Assembly: GCF_041154485.1 (NCBI RefSeq)
Contig: NZ_AP028670.1
Coordinates: 434,001 to 498,000 of the forward strand
DNA from: Variovorax sp. V93
Lineage (GTDB): Bacteria > Pseudomonadota > Gammaproteobacteria > Burkholderiales > Burkholderiaceae_C
Length of the DNA stretch: 64,000 nt
Direction: 5' to 3'
A model generated the notes under the pieces. That model worked only from the letters and a program-made list of their open reading frames with translations. It ran no database searches and was not told the DNA's origin. This document shows positions 1-7,387 of the stretch, one piece after another. The position numbers and the translations under genes are program-made. Every line of letters begins with the position of its first letter. Position 1 is the first letter of the stretch.

Positions 1-1572
1 TACTTCCTCAAGCACCTGCTGGGCACCACGCACGGCGTGCAGGGCAAGGACCTCGGGCCCGACGACGCCAAGCCGACCGAAGTGGTCTGGCACGACAAGG
101 CGCCCGAAGGCAAGCTCGACCTGCTGGTGACGCTCGACTTCCGCATGAGCACGACCTGCCTCTACTCGGACATCGTGCTGCCGACCGCCACCTGGTACGA
201 GAAGAACGACCTCAACACCAGCGACATGCACCCCTTCATCCATCCGCTGTCGACCGCCGTCGATCCGGCATGGCAGGCGCGCAGCGACTGGGAAATCTAC
301 AAGGGCTTCGCACGTACCTTCAGCGCCCTGTGCCCGGGCTATCTGGGCGTCGAGAAGGAAGTGGTGCTCACGCCGCTGATGCACGATTCGCCCGCCGAGC
401 TCGCGCAGCCCTTCGGCGTGGCCGACTGGAAGCGCGGCGAGTGCGAGCTCATCCCCGGCAAGACCGCGCCGCAGATCGCGGTCGTGGAGCGCGACTATCC
501 GAACCTCTACAAGCGCTTCACCGCGCTGGGCCCGCTGCTCAAGAAGATCGGCAATGGCGGCAAGGGCATCGGCTGGAACACGGAAGTCGAGGTCGACGAA
601 CTCGGCAACCTCAACGGCCGCGTCACCGATGCCGGCGCCACGCAGGGCATGCCGAGCATCGACACCGACATCGACGCCTGCGAGGTCGTGCTGCAACTGG
701 CGCCCGAAACCAACGGCCACGTGGCCGTGAAGGCGTGGGAGGCGCTGGGCAAGCAGACCGGGCGCGACCACACGCACCTGGCGATCTACCGCGAGGACGA
801 GAAGATCCGCTTCCGCGACATCCAGGCGCAGCCGCGCAAGATCATCTCCTCGCCCACCTGGAGCGGCATCGAGAGCGAGAAGGTCTCCTACAACGCGGGC
901 TACACCAACGTCCACGAGCTGATCCCATGGCGCACCCTGACGGGCCGCCAGCAGTTCTACCTGGACCATCCGTGGATGCGCGCCTTCGGCGAAGGCCTGG
1001 CGGTCTACCGCCCGCCGGTCGACCTGAAGACCACCAAGGACATCCACAACATCCGCAGCAACGGCAACAAGGAGATCCAGCTCAACTTCATCACGCCGCA
1101 CCAGAAGTGGGGCATTCACTCCACGTACACCGACAACCTGCTGATGCTCACGCTGAACCGCGGCGGCCCGGTGGTGTGGCTGTCGGAGGACGACGCGAAG
1201 AGCGCCGGCATCGTCGACAACGACTGGGTCGAGCTGTTCAACATCAACGGCGCCATTGCGGCGCGCGCGGTGGTGAGCCAGCGCGTCAATCCGGGCATGG
1301 TGATGATGTACCACGCGCAGGAGAAGATCATCAACACGCCGGGCTCCGAGATCACCGGTACGCGCGGCGGCATCCACAACTCGGTGACCCGCATCGTGCT
1401 GAAGCCCACCCACATGATCGGCGGCTACGCGCAATTCAGCTACGGCTTCAACTACTACGGAACCATCGGCACCAACCGCGACGAGTTCGTGGTGGTGCGC
1501 AAGATGAACAAGGTCGACTGGCTCGACACGCCTGCGGACGTAGCCACCGTGCCCGCCGCGGCGGCGGCTTGA
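1..1572 (+). CDS. narG: Respiratory nitrate reductase alpha subunit (NarG), C-terminal part
   Basis: Open from the first base of the window, so the 5' end lies outside; about 523 residues of a protein normally near 1,240 residues are present. NarG is the Mo-bis-MGD catalytic subunit that reduces nitrate to nitrite on the cytoplasmic face of the membrane-bound NarGHI complex. The visible part has the conserved segment DIVLPTATWYEKNDLNT and, toward the end, the molybdopterin-dinucleotide-binding domain with WLSEDDAKSAGI and GGIHNSVTRIVLKPTHMIGG. The N-terminal FeS and Mo-ligand regions cannot be seen. The next gene, narH, starts 14 bases downstream, as in all nar operons. Identification is very secure; only the start is unknown. 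Confidence 0.97.
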   Translation, partial: YFLKHLLGTTHGVQGKDLGPDDAKPTEVVWHDKAPEGKLDLLVTLDFRMSTTCLYSDIVLPTATWYEKNDLNTSDMHPFIHPLSTAVDPAWQARSDWEIYKGFARTFSALCPGYLGVEKEVVLTPLMHDSPAELAQPFGVADWKRGECELIPGKTAPQIAVVERDYPNLYKRFTALGPLLKKIGNGGKGIGWNTEVEVDELGNLNGRVTDAGATQGMPSIDTDIDACEVVLQLAPETNGHVAVKAWEALGKQTGRDHTHLAIYREDEKIRFRDIQAQPRKIISSPTWSGIESEKVSYNAGYTNVHELIPWRTLTGRQQFYLDHPWMRAFGEGLAVYRPPVDLKTTKDIHNIRSNGNKEIQLNFITPHQKWGIHSTYTDNLLMLTLNRGGPVVWLSEDDAKSAGIVDNDWVELFNINGAIAARAVVSQRVNPGMVMMYHAQEKIINTPGSEITGTRGGIHNSVTRIVLKPTHMIGGYAQFSYGFNYYGTIGTNRDEFVVVRKMNKVDWLDTPADVATVPAAAAA

Positions 1573-1586
1573 ACGAGGTACCCACG

Positions 1587-3119
1587 ATGAAAATACGCGC
1601 GCAAATCGGCATGGTCCTGAACCTGGACAAGTGCATCGGCTGCCACACCTGCTCGGTCACCTGCAAGAACGTCTGGACCAGCCGGCCCGGCGTCGAGTAC
1701 GCCTGGTTCAACAACGTCGAGACCAAGCCCGGCATCGGCTACCCCAAGGAATGGGAGAACCAGGGCAAGTGGCAGGGAGGCTGGGTGCGCAAGCCGGACG
1801 GCTCGATCGAGCCGCGCCAGGGCGGCAAGTGGAGTTTGCTCATGCGCATCTTCTCCAACCCCAACCTGCCGCAGATCGACGACTACTACGAGCCCTTCAC
1901 CTTCGACTACGAGCACCTGCAGTCGGCGCCCACCATGAAGGCGCCGCCGACGGCGCGCCCGCGCAGCCTGATCACCGGCAAGCGCATGGAGAAGATCGAG
2001 TGGGGCCCGAACTGGGAAGAAATCCTCGGCGGCGAGTTCGCCAAGCGCAGCAAGGACGCCAACCTCGACAGCTTCGACGCCGTGCAGAAGGAGATGGTCG
2101 GCCAGTTCGAGAACACCTTCATGATGTACCTGCCCAGGCTGTGCGAGCACTGCCTGAACCCGGCGTGCGTGGCCTCCTGCCCCTCGGGCTCGATCTACAA
2201 GCGCGAGGAAGACGGCATCGTGCTGATCGACCAGGACAAGTGCCGCGGCTGGCGCATGTGCGTCTCGGGCTGCCCCTACAAGAAGATCTACTACAACTGG
2301 CAAAGCGGCAAGGCCGAGAAGTGCATCTTCTGCTATCCGCGCATCGAGGCCGGCCAGCCCACCGTCTGCTCGGAAACCTGCGTCGGGCGCATCCGCTACC
2401 TCGGCGTGGTGCTGTACGACGCCGACCGCATCCAGGAAGCGGCCAGCGTGCCGGACGAGAAGGACCTCTACGAGGCCCAGCTCGGCATCTTCCTCGACCC
2501 GCACGATCCGGAAGTGATCGCGCAGGCCCGGCGCGACGGCATCCCCGAGGCCTGGCTCGAAGGCGCCCGGAACAGCCCGGTCTACAAGATGGCGATGGAG
2601 TGGAAGGTGGCGCTGCCGCTGCACCCCGAGTACCGCACGCTGCCGATGGTCTGGTACGTGCCGCCGCTGTCGCCCATCACCGCGGCCGCCAACGCCGGGC
2701 ATGTGGGCGCCAAGGGCGCGATTCCCGACGTCACGCAGATGCGCATCCCGGTGCAGTACCTGGCCAACCTGCTGACCGCGGGCGCCACCGAGCCGGTGAT
2801 CCGTGCGCTCGAGCGCATGCTGGCCATGCGCACCTACCAGCGCGGCAAGCATGTCGACAACTTCGCGGACCCGGCCGTGCTGGCGCAGGTCGGCCTGAGC
2901 GCCGCGCAGGTGGAAGAGATGTACCAGGTGATGGCCATCGCCAACTACGAGGACCGCTTCGTCATCCCCACGACGCACCGCGAGTACGCCGAGAACACCT
3001 TCGACATGAAGGGCGGCTGCGGCTTCTCGTTCGGCAACGGCTGCTCCGACGGCAGCTCCGAGACCAGCCTGTTCGGCGCCGCCAAGCGCCGCACGATTCC
3101 GATCCATGCCAAGGTCTGA
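1587..3119 (+). CDS. narH: Respiratory nitrate reductase beta subunit (NarH)
   Basis: 510 residues, normal length for NarH, the iron-sulfur subunit that passes electrons from NarI haem to NarG. The ATG at 1587 follows an AACGAGG ribosome site. The first ferredoxin cluster is C16-x2-C19-x2-C22-x3-C26. A second set starts at C186 (CEHCLNPACVASC). The third, C219RGWRMC with Trp at residue 222, is the normal NarH arrangement in which Trp replaces a cysteine to give a 3Fe-4S centre, so it is not a defect. A last cysteine group (CIFC, CSETC) follows. It sits between narG and narJ with 16 bases to narJ. Confidence 0.97.
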   Translation: MKIRAQIGMVLNLDKCIGCHTCSVTCKNVWTSRPGVEYAWFNNVETKPGIGYPKEWENQGKWQGGWVRKPDGSIEPRQGGKWSLLMRIFSNPNLPQIDDYYEPFTFDYEHLQSAPTMKAPPTARPRSLITGKRMEKIEWGPNWEEILGGEFAKRSKDANLDSFDAVQKEMVGQFENTFMMYLPRLCEHCLNPACVASCPSGSIYKREEDGIVLIDQDKCRGWRMCVSGCPYKKIYYNWQSGKAEKCIFCYPRIEAGQPTVCSETCVGRIRYLGVVLYDADRIQEAASVPDEKDLYEAQLGIFLDPHDPEVIAQARRDGIPEAWLEGARNSPVYKMAMEWKVALPLHPEYRTLPMVWYVPPLSPITAAANAGHVGAKGAIPDVTQMRIPVQYLANLLTAGATEPVIRALERMLAMRTYQRGKHVDNFADPAVLAQVGLSAAQVEEMYQVMAIANYEDRFVIPTTHREYAENTFDMKGGCGFSFGNGCSDGSSETSLFGAAKRRTIPIHAKV

Positions 3120-3135
3120 CGCCGGGAGCGCCACG

Positions 3136-3819
3136 ATGAAAACCCAACGCCACACCCTTCGCGCACTCGCGCTGCTGCTCGGCTATCCCGATGCGCAGGC
3201 GCGCGCCCTGATGCCGCAGCTGGCCGATGCGATGGACGCCGAGGCGGCGCTGTCGCCGGCGCGCCGAAAGGAGCTGCGGGCCCTGGCCCGCGCCCTGGTC
3301 TCGGTCGATCCGATCGAAGCCGAGACGCAGTTCGTGGAACTGTTCGACCGCGGCCGCAGCACCTCGCTGCACCTCTTCGAGCATGTGCACGGCGACTCGC
3401 GCGAGCGCGGCCCGGCGATGATCGACCTGGCCCAGACCTACGAGAAATGCGGGCTGCTGCTCGGTCCGCACGAAGTGCCCGATCACCTGTGCGTGGTGCT
3501 CGAATTCGCGTCGACCCAGCCGCCGGCGGTGGCGCGTGCGTTCCTGGGCGAGATGGCGCACATCCTTGCGTCCATCTTCAGCGCGCTGCGCAAGCGCGAG
3601 AGCGCCTATGCGAGCGTGCTGGCGGCGGTCATCGAGCTGGCTGGCCACAAGGCCGAAGCGGTGGCGGTGGCCGACGACCAGCCGCTCGACGAAAGCTGGG
3701 CCGAACCCATCGTCTTCGATGGCTGCAGCACCCAGGGCCAGGCACGGCCCGGCGATGCGCAGCCCATCCACATCGTTCGCAAGGCGGCAGCGGCCGCCGC
3801 CAGTGGAGCCCCCGTATGA
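3136..3819 (+). CDS. narJ: Nitrate reductase assembly chaperone (NarJ)
   Basis: 227 residues. NarJ is the cytoplasmic TorD-type chaperone that holds apo-NarGH until the molybdenum cofactor is inserted and the complex docks on NarI. The start ATG at 3136 follows CCGGGAGCG and gives the typical N-terminus with LALLLGYPD; an earlier in-frame ATG at 3106 lies inside narH and is not used here. The FELFDRGRSTSLHLFEHVHG-like region (residues about 65-90) is the family hallmark. The stop overlaps the narI start (ATGA). The C-terminal roughly 30 residues are Ala-rich and variable. Confidence 0.95.
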   Translation: MKTQRHTLRALALLLGYPDAQARALMPQLADAMDAEAALSPARRKELRALARALVSVDPIEAETQFVELFDRGRSTSLHLFEHVHGDSRERGPAMIDLAQTYEKCGLLLGPHEVPDHLCVVLEFASTQPPAVARAFLGEMAHILASIFSALRKRESAYASVLAAVIELAGHKAEAVAVADDQPLDESWAEPIVFDGCSTQGQARPGDAQPIHIVRKAAAAAASGAPV

Positions 3820-4610
3820 ATGCCCTCAACAATTTCCTCTTCGGCATCTACCCGTACATCTGCCTGAGCGTTTTCTTCATCGGCAGCCTGATCCGGTTCG
3901 ACCGCGACCAGTACACCTGGAAGAGCGACTCCTCGCAGCTCTTGCGCGCCGGCCAGCTGCGCTGGGGCAGCAACCTGTTCCACGTGGGCGTGCTGTTCCT
4001 GTTCTTCGGCCACAGCGTCGGCATGCTGACGCCGCACTTCCTGTACGAGCCCTTCATCGGTGCCGGCAGCAAGCAGCTGATGGCGATGATCTCGGGCGGC
4101 ATTGCCGGCCTGCTCGGCTTCATCGGCATCACGATCCTGCTGCACCGCCGGCTCGGCGACGAGCGCATCCGCCTCAACTCCAAGACCAGCGACATCGTGC
4201 TGCTGGTCCTGCTGTGGCTGCAGCTGGCGCTGGGCCTGGCCACCATTCCGCTGTCGGCCCGGCATCTGGACGGCAGCATGATGGTGCTGCTGGCCGAATG
4301 GGCGCAGCGCATCGTCACCTTCCGCGGCGGCGCGGTGGAACTGCTGGACAGCGCGAGCTGGGTGTTCAAGGCCCACATGTTCCTCGGCATGTCGATCTTC
4401 CTGATCTTCCCGTTCACGCGGCTGGTGCACGTCTGGAGTGGCTTCGCCACGGTGGGATACGTGTTCCGGCCCTACCAGGTGGTGCGCAGCCGCCGCGCGC
4501 TGGCACCGCGCAAGCCGGCCTCGGCAGCCGCTCCGAGTGCCGCGCCTCATTCGCCGCCGAAGACGGCGCCGGCCGGGGCCGTGGCCAAGTCGACGGGGGT
4601 GGCATCGTGA
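3816..4610 (+). CDS. narI: Respiratory nitrate reductase gamma subunit (NarI)
   Basis: 264 residues. NarI is the dihaem cytochrome b membrane anchor that oxidises quinol and feeds NarH. Five hydrophobic segments are visible (about residues 5-25, 48-68, 85-110, 125-150, 180-205), with histidines in LFHVGVLFLFFGH and in the last helices (KAHMFLG, RLVHVWS) in the places of the haem ligands. After residue 225 there is a Pro/Ala-rich extension of about 35 residues, longer than in E. coli. It starts in an ATGA overlap with narJ and its TGA overlaps a GTG start of the next gene. Confidence 0.96.
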   Translation: MNALNNFLFGIYPYICLSVFFIGSLIRFDRDQYTWKSDSSQLLRAGQLRWGSNLFHVGVLFLFFGHSVGMLTPHFLYEPFIGAGSKQLMAMISGGIAGLLGFIGITILLHRRLGDERIRLNSKTSDIVLLVLLWLQLALGLATIPLSARHLDGSMMVLLAEWAQRIVTFRGGAVELLDSASWVFKAHMFLGMSIFLIFPFTRLVHVWSGFATVGYVFRPYQVVRSRRALAPRKPASAAAPSAAPHSPPKTAPAGAVAKSTGVAS

Positions 4611-5494
4611 GCGCCGGCGGATGCGGCGGCGGCGCCTGCCAGTGCCGCGAAACCGCGGCGCCCGTGCCGGCTTCAACCCCGGTGGCCGTCGAGGCGGCAG
4701 CGACCGAGGCTGCTGCGATCGAGACCGCATGCGCGGCGATCAACGGCGTCGCCCTGCACCTGCCGGGCGAACGTCCGGACGAATACAGCCTGCGCGAGCT
4801 GGCCTGGGCCGAGCTGCTGCGGCAGGAGGCCGTCGCACGCCGGCTGCTGCCGCCTTCGGATGCGCGCCTGGCACCACGGCTGGGCATCGGCGAGCAGGCG
4901 GTGATCCAGCAGATGCTCGACGACGAGATCGAGGTGCCCGCGGCCAGCGAGGACGAATGCCGCCGCTACTACGCGGCGCGCATCGCGCATTTCGCCATCG
5001 GCCGCCGCGTGCATGCACGCCACATCCTGTTTGCGGTGACGGACGGCATCAACGTCGCGGCGCTGGCCGCGCGCGCCGAGCAGGCCCTCCTCGAACTGCG
5101 CCACAGGGATGCCGTTCCCACCCGCTTCGCCGAACTCGCGCAGACGCTGTCGAACTGCCCGAGCGGCGCCGAGGGCGGCGACCTCGGCTGGATCGGCCCG
5201 GACGATTGCGCCGACGAGCTCACGGCCGAGCTGTTCCACAACACCGAACGGCTCGACGCGCCGGGCCTGCATCCGCGCCTGGTCCACAGCCGCTACGGCT
5301 TCCACATCGTCGAAGTGCTCGCGCGCGACCCCGGGCGCCAGCAATCGTTCGAAGAGGTGAGCCAGCGCATCGCGGTGCAGCTCGCCCAGCAGTCGCGCGC
5401 CAAGGCCCTGCACCAGTACATGCAGCTGCTGGCCGGCCGCGCCGAGGTGAGCGGCCTGGTCCTCGAAGGCGCGGACTCCCCGCTGGTGCAATGA
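4607..5494 (+). CDS. PpiC/parvulin-type peptidyl-prolyl isomerase of the nar operon
   Basis: 295 residues starting at GTG 4607, which overlaps the narI stop. Parvulin-type rotamase domain at about residues 140-245: RRVHARHILFAV, then CPSGAEGGDLGWIG and HSRYGFHIVEV, all PpiC signatures. A NifM/PpiC gene directly after narI is a known arrangement in Pseudomonas nar operons, where it is thought to help folding of the reductase. No signal peptide is seen, so a cytoplasmic role fits. Unusual: the N-terminus is Cys/Gly-rich (GGCGGGACQC), which looks like a possible metal site and recalls the cysteine tail of the DUF2249 protein at 11849. Confidence 0.9.
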   Translation: MSAGGCGGGACQCRETAAPVPASTPVAVEAAATEAAAIETACAAINGVALHLPGERPDEYSLRELAWAELLRQEAVARRLLPPSDARLAPRLGIGEQAVIQQMLDDEIEVPAASEDECRRYYAARIAHFAIGRRVHARHILFAVTDGINVAALAARAEQALLELRHRDAVPTRFAELAQTLSNCPSGAEGGDLGWIGPDDCADELTAELFHNTERLDAPGLHPRLVHSRYGFHIVEVLARDPGRQQSFEEVSQRIAVQLAQQSRAKALHQYMQLLAGRAEVSGLVLEGADSPLVQ

Positions 5495-6171
5495 CCGCAC
5501 AGGAACCGGACGACCTGCTCTTGCGTCTGCGCAGGTTCCGGTCCGACTATTTCCCACGGCACCAGCAACGCTTCCAGGACCTGGTCGCCGAAGGCCAGCA
5601 TCCGAAGACGCTCTTCATCGGCTGCTCGGATTCGCGGCTGATGCCCTACCTGCTGACCGGCACCGGTCCCGGCGAGCTCTTCATCATCCGCAACGTCGGC
5701 GCCTTCGTGCCGCCCTGCGACGGAACGCACGGGTTGCATGGCACGGTGGCCGCGATCGAATTCGCGCTGCTCGAACTGAAGGTCGAGCGCATCGTCGTGT
5801 GCGGCCACAGCCACTGCGGCGCGATCCGCGCGGCTTACGAAGGCGTGGCGGACGAAGCGGTGGCGCTCAAGTCATGGCTGCGGCTGGCCGACGAGGCCCT
5901 GCTGCCGGTGCGTCCCAGCCCCGCCGCGCTGCGCCGCAGCGAACAGCGCGCAGTCGTGCTGCAGCTCGAGCGCCTGATGGACTACCCGATGGTGCGCAGC
6001 CGCGTCGAGCGCAACGCGCTCACGCTGCACGGCTGGCACTACGTGATCGAGGAAGGCGAAGTCCATGTGTTCGACGCACAGGCGGGCGACTTCCTGCCGG
6101 CCTCGCTCGCCTCCAACGCCGGTACCGGCCCCTATCAACCTTATGTGGAACATGATGGATCGATCCTCTGA
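5491..6171 (+). CDS. Beta-class carbonic anhydrase
   Basis: 226 residues, starting in an ATGA overlap with the isomerase gene. Interconverts CO2 and bicarbonate. Zinc-site residues are all present: C45 and the D47/R49 dyad in GCSDSR, then H106 and C109 in CGHSHCG. The GELFIIRNVGAFVPP stretch is also typical. No signal peptide, so cytoplasmic. In this operon it may supply bicarbonate to carboxylases, or buffer pH during nitrate respiration; that is inference. The 3' end overlaps the next gene by about 20 bases, suggesting coupled translation. Confidence 0.95.
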   Translation: MTAQEPDDLLLRLRRFRSDYFPRHQQRFQDLVAEGQHPKTLFIGCSDSRLMPYLLTGTGPGELFIIRNVGAFVPPCDGTHGLHGTVAAIEFALLELKVERIVVCGHSHCGAIRAAYEGVADEAVALKSWLRLADEALLPVRPSPAALRRSEQRAVVLQLERLMDYPMVRSRVERNALTLHGWHYVIEEGEVHVFDAQAGDFLPASLASNAGTGPYQPYVEHDGSIL

Positions 6172-7387
6172 CGAGACAGCAACCGCCCTGCAAGCGCTTT
6201 CGCGCGATTCGGGCCTGCGCAACTGGCGCCTCAAGGGCGTCGAACGCCTCCCCGTCATCCAGGGCGGCATGGGTGTCGGCGTGTCGGCCGGCGGGCTCGC
6301 CGGCACGGTCGCCGGGCTGGGCGGCATGGGCACGATCTCCGCCGTCGACCTGCGCCGGCTGCATCCCGACCTGATGGCGCTCACGGCCCACCTGAATGCG
6401 GAGCCGGACGCCGGGCAGCGCATCGATGCCGCCAACCTCGAGGCGCTGGGCCGCGAGATCGCGCGTGCACGCGAGCTCTCCGGCGGGCGCGGCCTCGTGG
6501 CCGTGAACGTGATGAAGGCGCTGACCGCCTACGAGGCCTACCTGCGCCATGCCATGGCCTGCGGCATCGACGCGCTGGTGGTGGGCGCGGGCCTGCCGCT
6601 GGACCTGCCCGAACTCGCGCGCGACCATCCCGAGGTGGCGCTCATCCCCATCCTCTCGGACGCGCGCGGCGTGCAGCTGGTGGTGCGCAAGTGGGAGAAG
6701 AAGGGGCGCCTGCCCGACGCCATCGTGATCGAGCATCCGCGGCTGGCGGGTGGCCACCTGGGCGCCTCCAAGGTCGCCGACCTGCAGGACCCGCGCTTCG
6801 ACTTCGACGTCGCCATTCCGCAGGTGCTCGAGTTCTTCAGGACGGCCGGCATCGAGGGCCGCATTCCCCTCATTGCGGCCGGCGGCATCGGCAGCCTGGA
6901 AGACATCCGGCGCCTGCAGGGCATCGGCGCTTCGGCGGTGCAGCTGGGCACCGCCTTCGCTGTGACCACCGAATGCGATGCGAACCCGGCCTTCAAGAAG
7001 GTGCTGGCCGACGCCCAGCCCGCCGACATCGTCGAGTTCGTCAGCACGGCGGGCCTGCCCGCACGCGCGGTGCGCACGCCGTGGCTCGACAAGTACCTGC
7101 GGCTGGAGCCGCGGCTGCAGCACAAGGCGCACAAGAAGGAAAGCTGCACCATGCGCTTCGACTGCCTGGCGCACTGCGGCCTGCGCGACGGCACCCCGAG
7201 CTGGGGCCAGTTCTGCATCGACAAGACACTGGGGCACGCACTGGAAGGCCACCTCGACCGCGGCCTGTTCTTCCGCGGCGCGGGGGCGCTGCCGTTCGGC
7301 AGCGAGATCCGCCCCGTGCGCGACCTGATGCGATGGCTGCTCGGCGGCATCCGCCCCGCCATCCCGACGGGGGGAGCCGCGGCATGA
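6152..7387 (+). CDS. NMO/2-nitropropane dioxygenase-like FMN oxidoreductase
   Basis: About 411 residues. TIM-barrel flavoprotein family that includes nitronate monooxygenase and the FabK-type enoyl reductases. Recognisable parts: PVIQGGMGVGVSAGGLAG near the N-terminus, a GGHLGA segment around residue 200 and the FMN-phosphate region LIAAGGIGSLEDIRRLQGIG with SAVQLGTAF. The substrate cannot be told from sequence. Three in-frame ATGs (6143, 6152, 6155) all lie within the end of the carbonic anhydrase gene; I chose 6152 and the exact start is uncertain. The C-terminal region carries several cysteines (residues about 330-360) not usual for short NMOs. The stop overlaps nrdJ. Confidence 0.88.
   Translation: MMDRSSDETATALQALSRDSGLRNWRLKGVERLPVIQGGMGVGVSAGGLAGTVAGLGGMGTISAVDLRRLHPDLMALTAHLNAEPDAGQRIDAANLEALGREIARARELSGGRGLVAVNVMKALTAYEAYLRHAMACGIDALVVGAGLPLDLPELARDHPEVALIPILSDARGVQLVVRKWEKKGRLPDAIVIEHPRLAGGHLGASKVADLQDPRFDFDVAIPQVLEFFRTAGIEGRIPLIAAGGIGSLEDIRRLQGIGASAVQLGTAFAVTTECDANPAFKKVLADAQPADIVEFVSTAGLPARAVRTPWLDKYLRLEPRLQHKAHKKESCTMRFDCLAHCGLRDGTPSWGQFCIDKTLGHALEGHLDRGLFFRGAGALPFGSEIRPVRDLMRWLLGGIRPAIPTGGAAA

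Noticed and set aside
2241..2271. Trp in place of a cysteine in a NarH cluster as a damaged site
   Set aside because: This is the normal NarH arrangement for the 3Fe-4S centre.
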